Shown here: piece by piece, positions 39,191 to 48,493 of the stretch
Position numbering within the stretch: position 1 is the first letter of the stretch
Layout: each line of letters opens with the position of its first letter
Source: Bacteroides congonensis
GTDB lineage: Bacteria; Bacteroidota; Bacteroidia; Bacteroidales; Bacteroidaceae
Direction of reading: 5' to 3'
Assembly (NCBI RefSeq): GCF_900130125.1
Contig: NZ_FQXY01000010.1
Coordinates: 868,001 to 932,000 of the forward strand
Length of the DNA: 64,000 nucleotides
Program-made: the position numbers and the translations under genes
Notes under the pieces: generated by a model
Told to the model about the DNA's origin: nothing
What the model saw: only the letters and a program-made list of their open reading frames with translations
Databases searched by the model: none

Positions 39191-39295
39191 GCCGGAGAAC
39201 TTTTGCGCGAAGGGGAGGATAAGATGGATGAAGTCTGTTACTTCCAGAAACAATTCGGGATATTGCCGAAAGATTATGTGAAAAAAGGAGGATAA
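39191..39295 (+). pseudogene. Second tail of a hybrid two-component regulator
   Basis: Thirty-five codons read AGELLREGEDKMDEVCY directly followed by FQKQFGILPKDYVKKGG and a stop. This is nearly identical, at base level, to the end of the regulator at 30986-34954, but lacks the 39 nt that encode the 13 residues between CY and FQK there. The lost segment contains the recognition-helix part IVGFNNPSYFA, so the remnant is non-functional. It lies 4.3 kb beyond its relative and 16 bp from the end of the restriction-modification operon. Confidence 0.85.
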
Positions 39296-39311
39296 GAGTA
39301 AATTTCAATAC

Positions 39312-39829
39312 CTAAAACGGTAAATCACAATATTGGCAATCTGTTTCCTCATTCGCAATGTGTGAACATTGCAAATCAACATAACTAATATCTTTTATTT
39401 TAGAACGATATTTATGAAAAGTTTGGATATCATCCAATTCTTCACGGCGACATTCACTGATCTTCAGAAACTCTTCTTCTTGGTCAATGCCCAAAAAGCG
39501 TCGTCCCAATAGATTTGCAGCAATACCCGTTGTAGAACTGCCACATAATGGGTCAAGTACCCATTCTCCCGGCAAAGTCCGATCCATTCCATATTAAACT
39601 CCATCACTTTCTGTGGAGTCATACCCTTGTCCCATTCGCCTTTATCTACGCAGACAATCTGACCGTTTTGCACACTGATACCGCCATTGGAAAGGAAATA
39701 TGGTGGATCGACAAATATACAATTAAACTTGAAATCAAATTCGCGGAGCAACTTGCAACTATCACCGTGAAGAAGGGTAAAGTCACGGTTGGGAGATTTA
39801 AAATAAGATTCAATCATTATCTTCACCAA
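39312..39829 (-). pseudogene. DpnA-like N6-adenine methyltransferase with its centre deleted
   Basis: The N-terminal frame from 39829 (or Met-5 at 39817) gives DFTLLHGDSCKLLREF and the catalytic DPPY at residues 41-44 (VDPPYFLSNGG). It then continues to about residue 85 (EFNMEWIGLCR). A second frame then supplies the C-terminal SAM-binding part, GEWVLDPLCGSSTTGIAANLL, down to 39312. Relatives in DpnII systems are about 260-290 residues; here some 100 central residues are missing and the two halves are out of frame. The start overlaps the end of the endonuclease gene, as in a coupled operon. Confidence 0.85.
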
Positions 39830-40768
39830 ACACGTTGTCTAATATTTCCTCCAACATACCGTGTTTGAGCATATAGAAGTTGAGAAGATAGTCTAAATGC
39901 CTGAATCCCTTCAATAGCTGATTGGAAGCTGTCGACCAGCATTTACCGTCAGTCACAAGGGCAAAACCTATCCCTGAGGATTTTAAATTACCTTGGCGAG
40001 TAATATATGAATCAATAATTTCTTCAGGTTTAGAGCCTGACCCATTGTAGAAATTAACTTCAAAATTAATGGCTTTTTTCTTCTCAACATCCACCACTAT
40101 AAAGTCGGCTTTCCGGTTAGCAATATCCTTAGAAATATCAAATCCGTATTTGCTTAATCCTTTAAATTGCTTTTGTACCAAAAGTTTCAATGGGTATTTG
40201 CAGTTGCAGCAGATATTCTCAAATAATGGTTGGCAAGCCAGTTCAAATGCTTCTCCACCCCTGTTCTTGCGACCATTAGAATCCATCCCAACTAAAACTC
40301 CTGCAATATAGTCCAACGTGCTTTTTTCTATTATATTTTGATAGAGGTTTTTCAATCCCATTTTAACAAAAAAATCATAGTACATCTCGATACTGTTTTC
40401 ATCAAACAGATCGATTGTTTTAGAGAAACTATAAACCAGATAATCTGGGCTGTCCAATTCATGTTGAATGATTTTCAGCTTGTTTTTACCTCTATGAGCT
40501 GTTCCCTTTCACTTTTAGCCAATCCAAATAAAAACGGAAATAGCAATCTTACGTTGGGAAGTTTAGAAATAAGGGTGAAAAATTGGGATTTGAAACTTTC
40601 ATCCTTACATCCTATCAAGACATCCATAGCATGGATCTCAACCAAAAACCCTTTATAACCATCTACATTAGCCCAGTTAACATAATAATTGAAGCTTCTA
40701 TTAGTCGACAACAGATTGTTGGTGAAAACATTCACTAAGTCTTTAGATTTTTGATTTAAAAATTCCAT
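39810..40768 (-). pseudogene. DpnII/MboI-like type II restriction endonuclease, frameshifted
   Basis: The first frame from ATG 40768 (MEFLNQKSKDLVNVF) reads to a stop at 40475. The second takes over as KIIQHELDSPDYLVYSF and runs to 39810. A T run at 40483-40487 (A run in the coding strand) is one base short: adding one A gives a continuous 319-residue protein. The second half contains GRKNRGGEAFELACQ and ADFIVVDVEKKKAINFEVNFYNGSGSKP, consistent with the D-ExN/ExK-like core of the DpnII family, which cuts at GATC. With the frameshift the enzyme should be dead, unless it is a sequencing error. It starts 19 bp after the intact methyltransferase. Confidence 0.85.
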
Positions 40769-40787
40769 AGCATAAGATATTAATTGT

Positions 40788-41714
40788 TTAAATAGCAAAC
40801 TGAAATTCATCCGCAGGCTGTATTCCAGCAGACTCATAATTTCTGACTAAAATTTCTGTCAATTTACCTCTCTTTGATGCATTTGCATTAACGCTACGAG
40901 AAGCATAAACCCTTTCAATTATATAATTGCCATACAATTCTTCAAAGAATGTGTCACTTGGATTATGTGAACTACAATCAGAATTGCTAAGCATCATCCT
41001 ACAACCTAACCTTGTTAATCGAGCAAAGAATTGAGCCAGGCGTATTTGTTCGGCATCATTAAAACTCTCTTTTGAATAAGATGTGAAACTTGAAGTTGCA
41101 CTAAGTGGACGATAAGGCGGATCGAAATAAACAAAAGTATTGTCATCGGCAAATCGTTCTATTTGAGAGTAGTCACCACAGAGAATTTCAACATTCTGCA
41201 ACACAGAACTATCTTCCATAATTAAAGCTTCATCACAAATGGTTGGTTTAGTATACTTCCCAAAAGGTACATTGAAATGCCCTTTAGAATTTAAACGATG
41301 CAAACCATTGAAACAAGTACGGTTTAAGAAAATAAATAGGGCTGTTTTTATAACATCATCATGTTGTTCCACATTATAGGAATTTCTGATATTTAGAAAA
41401 TAATCCTTTTTTGCTTCTTCACTATTGAGTTGATGAAACTCTAATTGAAGCCTTTTCAATTCTGCAATAAGAAGCTCAGGCATATCCCTTACCACTCGAT
41501 AGGCAGTGGTAAGATTAGGATTCACATCATTGATAATTGCACGACCTATATTGGGGAATTTTTGTAACATATAAAACAATAGCGCTCCCCCACCCACAAA
41601 AGGCTCTATATATGTAAAAGGGTTTGCTTCGTAAAGGTCATTAGGGAGGATGCGTTCAAATTGCGTTAGCAATTGTGTTTTACCACCAGCCCATTTTATA
41701 AAAGGTTTAGCCAT
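40788..41714 (-). CDS. Dam/DpnM-type DNA N6-adenine methyltransferase (probable GATC specificity)
   Basis: The 308-residue protein has FIKWAGGKTQLL at residues 5-16 and YIEPFVGGGALLF at 35-47, which form the SAM-binding site. The catalytic DPPY is at 198-201 (FVYFDPPYRPLS). FLNRTCFNGLHRLNSKGHFNVPFG is the conserved target-recognition neighbourhood of the alpha-type Dam/DpnM/M.MboI group. It is intact, while both following genes of the operon are broken, so it now acts as a solitary methyltransferase. GATC specificity is inferred from family and operon context. The gene looks more AT-rich than the flanking PULs, as expected of acquired DNA. Confidence 0.92.
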   Translation of the reverse strand: MAKPFIKWAGGKTQLLTQFERILPNDLYEANPFTYIEPFVGGGALLFYMLQKFPNIGRAIINDVNPNLTTAYRVVRDMPELLIAELKRLQLEFHQLNSEEAKKDYFLNIRNSYNVEQHDDVIKTALFIFLNRTCFNGLHRLNSKGHFNVPFGKYTKPTICDEALIMEDSSVLQNVEILCGDYSQIERFADDNTFVYFDPPYRPLSATSSFTSYSKESFNDAEQIRLAQFFARLTRLGCRMMLSNSDCSSHNPSDTFFEELYGNYIIERVYASRSVNANASKRGKLTEILVRNYESAGIQPADEFQFAI

Positions 41715-42063
41715 AATAATTTCTATACTCTATTTTGAGTTACGAAAAACAGATTGATTGGTTATGCAAAAAAGATGCATTTTAATATCTATCTATATAT
41801 CGTACTATTACAACTACAAAAGTAAGCAAAAAAAATGAAAGTCATTCAGAATTGTATAGGTAAATAGTTGAGATAGATAGGCGATAACAGACTAATCTTT
41901 ACAATATCATGCTTCATTCCAATTTGTACCTTTATATTCAGTCTAATCCAATCACTGCATCACAAAGGATGCAAAGCCCTGATACACTCAATTGGGTATT
42001 AGCATATAGCCGGGCTAGCCCATAAGAGTCCGACATATATCTTTTACATGATGAATCCGGGAT
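41715..42063. other. Upstream region of the methyltransferase operon
   Basis: It holds a TACTTTTG -7-like box on the minus strand at 41817-41824, about 103 bp before the methyltransferase ATG. The last 30 bp or so (from about 42029, TCCGACATATATCTT) are shared with the sequence before the intact GNAT gene. No gene is seen. Confidence 0.5.
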
Positions 42064-42290
42064 TCATTCTTTCAGAATTGAGTACATCTTCATATCCACC
42101 ACAACACCATTTTTTACCGCATTCTTCCTCAATGTCCCCTCTAACTCAAACCCGCATTTCTCAAGGATGCGGCAAAAAGCCGGATTATATCCGTATTTTG
42201 AAAACATATTCGCATAGCTGTTTCACAGCGCTTTTACCGATACCTTGCCCCCAATAAAGCTCTGCAACGTAATATTCCACTTTGGCTGTT
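42064..42290 (-). pseudogene. Broken second copy of the GNAT acetyltransferase gene
   Basis: This stretch is very close at base level to the 3' part of the GNAT gene at 36842-37348. It differs by a 31-nt deletion between two CGGCAA hexamers, a one-base loss in the A run before CATATTCGC, and truncation of the upstream (N-terminal) half. Both indels shift the frame, so it is a pseudogene. Together with the intact copy it brackets the restriction-modification operon in direct orientation. Confidence 0.88.
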
Positions 42291-42311
42291 TTCATATCTG
42301 AAAAGAATAAA

Positions 42312-42360
42312 AAGCAAATAGTAGATTCGGAGTATAATCTCCGTATTCTACTATTTGCTT
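42312..42360. terminator. Long hairpin downstream of GH31
   Basis: The arms 42312-42332 and 42339-42360 pair over about 20 bp (AAGCAAATAGTAGA with its complement, then CGGAG with CTCCG; one bulge). The loop is TATAAT. It lies about 60 bp beyond the stop of the minus-strand GH31 gene. Confidence 0.65.
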
Positions 42361-42422
42361 CCCTAACCATTTTACAAGAAAAATAAAATGAATTATTCAG
42401 GAATGGTATGATGCATCAATCA

Positions 42423-45400
42423 TTAGAACTGATGCATCCTCAATTCCTTATCAACCAATATTCCGTCTTTCAAAGTCAATTCAAACTTCACTTTACGTTT
42501 CGCTTTCAATTTCAGGATAAACAGGTCTTCCGAACCATTCAATGATTCCTGTTTTCCCAAGTTGACAAACGTAGGATAGAGGGATTTCATTCCGTTGGTA
42601 TGCAAGCGGTCGTAAGTAAGGTTTTCCATGGCTTTCATATTCAGAGGTTCTACGCCCACGAACTCATAGTCATTCTGGTCGTAAGGCAAGGCAAAGCTAA
42701 GTGCGTTCACTGCTTTCAGGTCATTGCCTTTGACACGAATTTCAACGATTTCATCCTTCTGATACAGCCGTTTCGGGGTGCTGATTGACAAAGAACCCAA
42801 TACTTTGAGCGTATCCTTTCTGCCGACACCGCCTTCAAGCTGGGTGGCTACTACGGATATGTCATAAGCGTCTATCAGGTCGTTCATATTTATATCACCT
42901 TTGCTGATATAACCTTCATAATCCGAATCACCACGGCGCAAACCTGTGTAGTTCATATAAGAAGTCAGGTCGTTGCGGTCAATCTTGCCATCATTGTTGA
43001 TATCTCCCTGCAGGTAGCTGGCTGTTCCGGGCACTTTGAATACGTAGAGTTCACGACCGGAAGCGTAGTTGCCCACACCTGCCGTTATGTTAACCTTGAT
43101 ATAACGTGCGGTAGGATGGTTGGCAAATTCAAAGACTTTCACTTCACCATCACGTTTCCAGTCGAATGCTCCGGCTTCCGTCCAATGCTCCTTGTCCATG
43201 CTGTAAGACACGGAACCTTTCAGTATCGTACCGTTTCCGGCATCGGTGCGTGGCAGGTAGTGGAATTTATCCAGTTGGTTAACTGTCTTGAGGTCGATAA
43301 CCAAATCCAGAGGAATGGCGTTGGCACGGTATTTCGTATGCCAGTTGTCACCTGATTCGGCAAAGTCGAACAAGCGGTTGACACCGAATCCTCCCTGTGA
43401 AGGAGCGGTAGATTCGCCTTCAATGCCTTGGATGGCAAATTCCAATGGGTTTGCTTTCGTTGTAACCTGAATTTCAGCCCAGTCGGAAACGCCGTCCTTG
43501 TTGACTGCACGTACTTTGAAAGAATAAGGCGTCTCAGCTTCCAGACCATCAAACAGCAGGTAAGTGTTACGGATGGTTGTGTAGAGCATTCCGCCAAACT
43601 CGATTTCATAGAAGTCGGCATTGGTTACCTTGTCCCAAGTTGGTTTCAAGGTATATGCTTCCCGGTTTTCTTCCGTTACCTGTGCGTTCTGCGGAGCTGT
43701 CAGAGCACCGGTGCTTACACGATAACGGTCGGCAGGTTCAAAGCGGAAGCCTTCCACGTTTACTGTGGTCTGATGGGCGGTAATATCGGTAGCGGCCAGC
43801 TTTACACGTACCTGCGGATTCTTCGTGATGGTTACTTTCTCGAATTCACTACCCTTTGTGGCAAACTTGTTCAGATTCGGAGCTTCTTCATACCAGAAGA
43901 CATTTTCACCTTTCAGGAAGTCGCCGGCTGTGTTCACTTCTGTCAGTTTCACTGTCTTGCCGTTTATCTTAGCTGACAGTTTCTTCGGCTTTTCGGTGAC
44001 ATTGATACGCAGTTCCGTCTTTTTATCTTTCACAAAGCCGTCGAAGTTGCCGGCTGCCGGATGAATGGTAATCGTCAGGCTATTCTTTTTGGCATTCACG
44101 TCGGATTCAATCAAGGTAGATACGGATTTCTCCTGGCGGTAAGCTTCCGTCACGCCGTCATCGTCATACTCAACGGTGGCGGTATGGCGGTTCGGATAAA
44201 GCTCATAGATGCGCAGGGACGGGTCTATCTCGCTGACATTATTGTGGGGGTGGGTCATCGGGATAATAGAGCCGTTCTTCACGAATACGGGCAATTTCCA
44301 AATCGGGGTATCGAAGTTGTTGAGGATACGGTTGCCCTCGTACTTCTCGCCGGTAAAGTAATCAATCCAGGTTCCTTCGGGCAGGTAGATACCGTCACGG
44401 ATATCATTGCCTTTCTCGTCGGCTTTGGTGTTCTGATAGACGGGAGCTACGAGGAAGTCCGTGCCGTACATGAACTGGTACTGCGTAGCAGGCCCGTAGG
44501 TGTACGTATTCGGGTAATCCAGGAACATGGCACGGATCAGCGGCATTCCGTCCACCGCTTCCTTGGCAAAACTATATGTGTAGGGGATTAATTCGGATTT
44601 CAGCTTCAGGTACATCCGGTTGATGGATGTAGCCGGTTCACCTAAAGCATGGGGGTACTTCTCATTGGCGCCCCAGCCATCCATATTCAACTGCATGGGG
44701 GTAAATGTCTTCCATTGGAAATCACGAATATTGACTGTTTCATTCTTGCCGCCGAAGATGCCGTCCATATCCGAACAGATATTGGGCTGTCCGGAAAGGC
44801 CGGAACCGATATAAGTCGGTATGTGGAAACGGATATATTCCCATACCCCGCCTGTCTGGTCTCCCGACCAGATGCCTGCGTAACGCTGCGTGCCTGCCCA
44901 GCCGTCAAGGGAGATGATAAAGGGACGGGCGTCATTGCCATAATAAGGCATAATATGTCCTACATCGGCTACACCGTTCAGCCCGAAGGAGTATCCGGCT
45001 CCCACCCAAGCTACATCGGTTTTAAGTACACGTACGCCTGCGTCGCGCACTTCCTTCACGATGTCACGTTGCAGCAGGGCGCTTACGCCTTCCTTCGGAT
45101 GCAGGTCGGACTGTGTCCAAAGTCCGATTTCCACTCCGTTCTTGCGGGCATAATCGCCCAGGCTTTTCAGGTTGGCGATGTTGCCGTCCAGTGTTTCCGT
45201 CTGTCCATAGCCGGCGCCGTAGCCGTCATTCGGGAGCAGCCAGCCGAGGGGCATGTCATGGTTCTTGTAGCGGTCAATAACGGCACGTGCCGAGAACTGG
45301 TAGTTGTTTTTCTCACCGTTCAGGGATTCTTTGATGCCGCCATTGTCTTTCTGGCTCTCCTTGTAACGTTTTCCGTCTTCGAAGAGGATTCCTTTCTCAT

Positions 45401-46265
45401 CCTCTTTCCAATAGTCGCGGTTGTAGGCGTTGAGGTGCCCTTCGTAAAAACCGAACTTGGGCAGCAGGACGGGATTTCCCGTCAGTTGGTAAAAATCGTT
45501 CAATAAGGCAACGGCTCCGTCGTTGACCATATAAAATAAATCAAGGTAAGAAGAATTATGGGATAGTTTCACTACGTTTTTTTCTGTTGCTCCAAAGTCA
45601 TATTGGCCTTTCTTAAAGGTGTACCACATCATTCCATAGCCTTTTGTTGACCAGTAGAAAGGGGTGGGGGAAGCGACTCCGCCATCTGTCCAGCTATTCT
45701 GGTTTTCGATGGCAATCACTTTGCCCTTGTGGGAGAAGCGCCCGTTCTGTACGCCGCCGCCATAGAAATATTCGTCCGGCTGTTCTTTCAAGGTGACGGT
45801 CACTTCTTTCGGGCTGAATGCCACCGGGGCAGTTTGTTCGATGACACATACGTTTGTTTCAAGGTTAAAGACTTTCATCAGGGATGTTTGTTTGTCGAAC
45901 TCAATCCGTACCTTTCCGGTGGTCAGGATGATACGGCCGTCCCTGTCATCCAGTGCAAGGCCGGACACCTTGCGGCGGGGCTGGTCGACAAGTATTCGCG
46001 CTTCAGGTTTCGCTTCGGGATCACGAATGATACCTCCGGAGTTATCCTGAAAGACACGGAAGATGTTCTCTCCGTAAAAGTCGATAGTCATTCGCTGGTT
46101 GTTTGTAAACAGCACATCGACTGTGGTCGGATTTACCTTTTCCGCCCGAAGGATACCTGAAGTTTCGGATGCTTGTATGGAAAGAAACGAAATGGGATGT
46201 AATAACAATACTAGTAATGCGATAAACTTGAGATACCGCGAAGAAAGAGAATGATTGTTTTTCAT
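42423..46265 (-). CDS. Multidomain GH31 glycosidase with F5/8C, dockerin-like and cohesin-like domains
   Basis: The protein is 1280 residues. After the signal peptide (to about 33) comes the GH31 N-terminal beta-domain and the barrel. The likely nucleophile is Asp-417 in VLKTDVAWVG and the acid/base Asp-469 in IWSGDQ. C-terminal GH31 sheets run to about 850. Then follow fibronectin-III (about 855-937), an F5/8C or CBM32-like domain (about 945-1080), a dockerin-like double EF-hand (1087-1146; GDINNDGKIDRNDL and GDINMNDLIDAYD), and a cohesin-like beta-domain (about 1153-1280). The catalytic motif differs from classical alpha-glucosidases. Bacteroidetes GH31 members of this build include alpha-N-acetylgalactosaminidases, a possible but unproven assignment. 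A hairpin separates it from the upstream sulfatase gene. Confidence 0.9.
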   Translation of the reverse strand: MKNNHSLSSRYLKFIALLVLLLHPISFLSIQASETSGILRAEKVNPTTVDVLFTNNQRMTIDFYGENIFRVFQDNSGGIIRDPEAKPEARILVDQPRRKVSGLALDDRDGRIILTTGKVRIEFDKQTSLMKVFNLETNVCVIEQTAPVAFSPKEVTVTLKEQPDEYFYGGGVQNGRFSHKGKVIAIENQNSWTDGGVASPTPFYWSTKGYGMMWYTFKKGQYDFGATEKNVVKLSHNSSYLDLFYMVNDGAVALLNDFYQLTGNPVLLPKFGFYEGHLNAYNRDYWKEDEKGILFEDGKRYKESQKDNGGIKESLNGEKNNYQFSARAVIDRYKNHDMPLGWLLPNDGYGAGYGQTETLDGNIANLKSLGDYARKNGVEIGLWTQSDLHPKEGVSALLQRDIVKEVRDAGVRVLKTDVAWVGAGYSFGLNGVADVGHIMPYYGNDARPFIISLDGWAGTQRYAGIWSGDQTGGVWEYIRFHIPTYIGSGLSGQPNICSDMDGIFGGKNETVNIRDFQWKTFTPMQLNMDGWGANEKYPHALGEPATSINRMYLKLKSELIPYTYSFAKEAVDGMPLIRAMFLDYPNTYTYGPATQYQFMYGTDFLVAPVYQNTKADEKGNDIRDGIYLPEGTWIDYFTGEKYEGNRILNNFDTPIWKLPVFVKNGSIIPMTHPHNNVSEIDPSLRIYELYPNRHTATVEYDDDGVTEAYRQEKSVSTLIESDVNAKKNSLTITIHPAAGNFDGFVKDKKTELRINVTEKPKKLSAKINGKTVKLTEVNTAGDFLKGENVFWYEEAPNLNKFATKGSEFEKVTITKNPQVRVKLAATDITAHQTTVNVEGFRFEPADRYRVSTGALTAPQNAQVTEENREAYTLKPTWDKVTNADFYEIEFGGMLYTTIRNTYLLFDGLEAETPYSFKVRAVNKDGVSDWAEIQVTTKANPLEFAIQGIEGESTAPSQGGFGVNRLFDFAESGDNWHTKYRANAIPLDLVIDLKTVNQLDKFHYLPRTDAGNGTILKGSVSYSMDKEHWTEAGAFDWKRDGEVKVFEFANHPTARYIKVNITAGVGNYASGRELYVFKVPGTASYLQGDINNDGKIDRNDLTSYMNYTGLRRGDSDYEGYISKGDINMNDLIDAYDISVVATQLEGGVGRKDTLKVLGSLSISTPKRLYQKDEIVEIRVKGNDLKAVNALSFALPYDQNDYEFVGVEPLNMKAMENLTYDRLHTNGMKSLYPTFVNLGKQESLNGSEDLFILKLKAKRKVKFELTLKDGILVDKELRMHQF

Positions 46266-46433
46266 GTTTTACTTATTTAGAATTAGACATAAGCTTATTG
46301 TCGTAATACAATTTAAATACACGTAAGTCGCCTATTACCCTATTTATATGGCTGTTTTTTTAGGTATTCTTTATTCTTATTACTTTTTTTCACTATTAAA
46401 AGGCAGAATAGGAAACAATAGCGGAGAAATGAC

Positions 46434-46478
46434 AACAGCAGCATTAACTTTCCTATATGAATTTTCAATGCTGCTGTT
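46434..46478. terminator. Hairpin after the sulfatase gene
   Basis: AACAGCAGCATT (46434-46445) pairs perfectly with AATGCTGCTGTT (46467-46478). It begins 22 bp beyond the sulfatase stop at 46500 and lies before the GH31 start at 46265. It suggests that the two genes are separate or only partly coupled. Confidence 0.7.
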
Positions 46479-46499
46479 TATCATTTATCACATCAAAAA

Positions 46500-48050
46500 T
46501 CAGTAACGAGTCACCTTGTTTGTAGTCGATTTCAAATATTCGAAACGATTAATCATTTCTCCCAATTTCTTTGGATACTTATCTGCCAGATTCTCTTGCT
46601 GACCAATGTCTTTCTTCAAATTATAGAGTTTATATCCATATCCCAAACCGATAAATTCACCGTCTTCTTTGCTGTAAGGATTATAATAAGGTGGAATCAA
46701 TGCCCAATCTCCCTGACGATACGCATAATTGAACATACCTTCGATGACGAGTTCTTCACGTCCTTTCTTGCTCTTTCCCAAGAAAGCGTCCAATGTATTT
46801 TCACTATCCAACTTATCCGGATAAGATTGTCCCAATAAAGAAGCAAAGGAAGCCAGCAAATCCATTTGGCAAACGAATATATCAGAAACCTGAGGCTTCA
46901 CCGCTGCCGGCCAGCGAAGCATGAAAGGTATACGTGTACCACCGTCGAACATACTTGTTTTTCCGCCGCGAAGCGGGCCTGCTATCTTATGGTCACCTAC
47001 CAATTCCACTGCATCATCCTTATAACCGTCATCCAACACCGGGCCATTGTCACTGGTCAGCACTACAATCGTATTCTCCGCCAATCCCAAGCGGTCCAAT
47101 TCTTTGAGAAACTCGGATACACACCAGTCTGCTTCGAGGATAACATCTCCACGTGGCCCCATAGGTGACTTTCCTGCGAAGCGTTCATTAGGAACACGGG
47201 GCACGTGTGGCTGGTGCAATCCGTAATAGAGAAAGAAAGGAGCATTTTTGTGGTCGTTGACAAACTGTTTGGCTTTATCCAGAAATAGCTCCGCCATTTC
47301 TTCATCTTTCCATTGCGCCGCTTTACCACCTTTCTGGAATCCGATACGGGGAACACCGTTTACTATCGAGCCAGCATGTCCTACACTCGGATGCATACGG
47401 AGCATTTCGGGATTGTTCTTTCCGGTAGGTTCGCCGGGGAAGTTCTTACGGTAATCCACATAAAGCGGGTCATTAGGGTCCAGTCCTACAACACGTCCGT
47501 TTTCAAGAAAGACACACGGAACGCGGTCATTGGTAGCTGCCTGAATAAACGAATAATCATATCCGATTTCGACTGCTCCGGGATGGACATCTTTGTTCCA
47601 GTCCACACTGCCGTCTCCCAGTCCGATATGCCATTTTCCTACGGAACCGGTAGCATAGCCTGCCTGCTTCATTAGTTTTGGCAAGGTTATCTTTTTCGTA
47701 TCGATAATCAGTGCCGCATTACCCGGAAGGATTTTCGCTTCCGTACTCGTCCACGGGTAAAGTCCGGTCATTACGGAATAACGGCTGGGGGTGGAAGTAG
47801 CTGCCGTACAGAAACCCTGCGTAAAGCGGATTCCTTCGTTCGCTATGCGATCCATGCCCGGTGTGGAGATGCGATGAGCGCCGTAGCAACTCAAATCACC
47901 ATATCCGAGGTCATCGGCTACAATCAGGATGATGTTCGGCTGTTGTCTGTCAACCGGCTTTTTCTCCGGTTGAGCTTGTCCGGCTAACAGGGTGGCAGGT
48001 ATCGAAGAAATACCAGCTAATGTGTAAAATACATAATCTAAGTTTCTCAT
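46500..48050 (-). CDS. Secreted sulfatase (S1 family, serine-type formylglycine site)
   Basis: The 516-residue protein has a signal peptide and metal-binding aspartates in NIILIVADDLGYGDLSCYGA (Asp-46, Asp-47). The modification motif S-T-P-S-R at 86-90 is followed by YSVMTG. The first residue is serine, so maturation to formylglycine would need an anaerobic sulfatase-maturating radical SAM enzyme, as is normal in Bacteroides. Further family motifs are GSVGKWHIGLGD, and VVLTSDNGP with NTI before it. It probably removes sulfate from a host or dietary glycan; substrate not readable. The gene pair with GH31 may act on one sulfated glycan such as mucin, which is inference. Confidence 0.94.
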   Translation of the reverse strand: MRNLDYVFYTLAGISSIPATLLAGQAQPEKKPVDRQQPNIILIVADDLGYGDLSCYGAHRISTPGMDRIANEGIRFTQGFCTAATSTPSRYSVMTGLYPWTSTEAKILPGNAALIIDTKKITLPKLMKQAGYATGSVGKWHIGLGDGSVDWNKDVHPGAVEIGYDYSFIQAATNDRVPCVFLENGRVVGLDPNDPLYVDYRKNFPGEPTGKNNPEMLRMHPSVGHAGSIVNGVPRIGFQKGGKAAQWKDEEMAELFLDKAKQFVNDHKNAPFFLYYGLHQPHVPRVPNERFAGKSPMGPRGDVILEADWCVSEFLKELDRLGLAENTIVVLTSDNGPVLDDGYKDDAVELVGDHKIAGPLRGGKTSMFDGGTRIPFMLRWPAAVKPQVSDIFVCQMDLLASFASLLGQSYPDKLDSENTLDAFLGKSKKGREELVIEGMFNYAYRQGDWALIPPYYNPYSKEDGEFIGLGYGYKLYNLKKDIGQQENLADKYPKKLGEMINRFEYLKSTTNKVTRY

Positions 48051-48133
48051 GTCTTATTTAATTAGAATTTATCACTTACTATAAATACACTTCAAATCTT
48101 GTTGTCCCCGTACGAAAATCCTTTTTTATTTGT

Positions 48134-48141
48134 CAAATGTA
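48134..48141 (-). promoter_or_regulatory. Putative -7 box (TACATTTG) of the sulfatase gene
   Basis: On the minus strand TACATTTG fits TAnnTTTG, 84 bp upstream of the sulfatase ATG. It is a motif match only. Confidence 0.38.
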
Positions 48142-48294
48142 CAATAATTCTATCACCTGGTCTTAATATACACTAGAAAAAAGCTGCCTCATTTCTAAAA
48201 CAGCCTACTATTATTTAGGGCAATCGCATCAAAAGTTTGTTTCATTTCGATACTGTTTTGAACAAAATCATAATAGTTCCTGCATTACATAGAG

Positions 48295-48388
48295 TTTAAA
48301 ATGATATAATTATCTTGCACACCTACACTCTTTGCATCTACTTGATTGATACATAGAGATATAAGCGTGTGCAAGATGCCGTTGCAGA
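48295..48388. repeat. Left arm of a 94-bp inverted repeat around the insertion sequence
   Basis: These 94 bp recur as reverse complement at 50498-50591 with three mismatches by eye. Inside the arm, ATCTTGCACAC and GTGTGCAAGAT form a smaller dyad, and further GTGCAAGAT copies follow just beyond (48392-48400, 48407-48415 inverted). The arm lies upstream of the sulfatase gene. I do not recognise the element. Confidence 0.85.
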
Positions 48389-48493
48389 TGTGTGCAAGAT
48401 AAAAGTATCTTGCACGCTTTGTCTTTTTCAAAAAGTTCCTGATAATTCCCGAAAACTATGCAGTCATTTATAGAATCAAGGCATCAAATGACT

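Noticed and set aside
42423-46265. A cellulosome, suggested by dockerin-like repeats
   Set aside because: No scaffoldin or other dockerin-bearing enzyme is present, and isolated dockerin-like domains are common in Bacteroides glycosidases.
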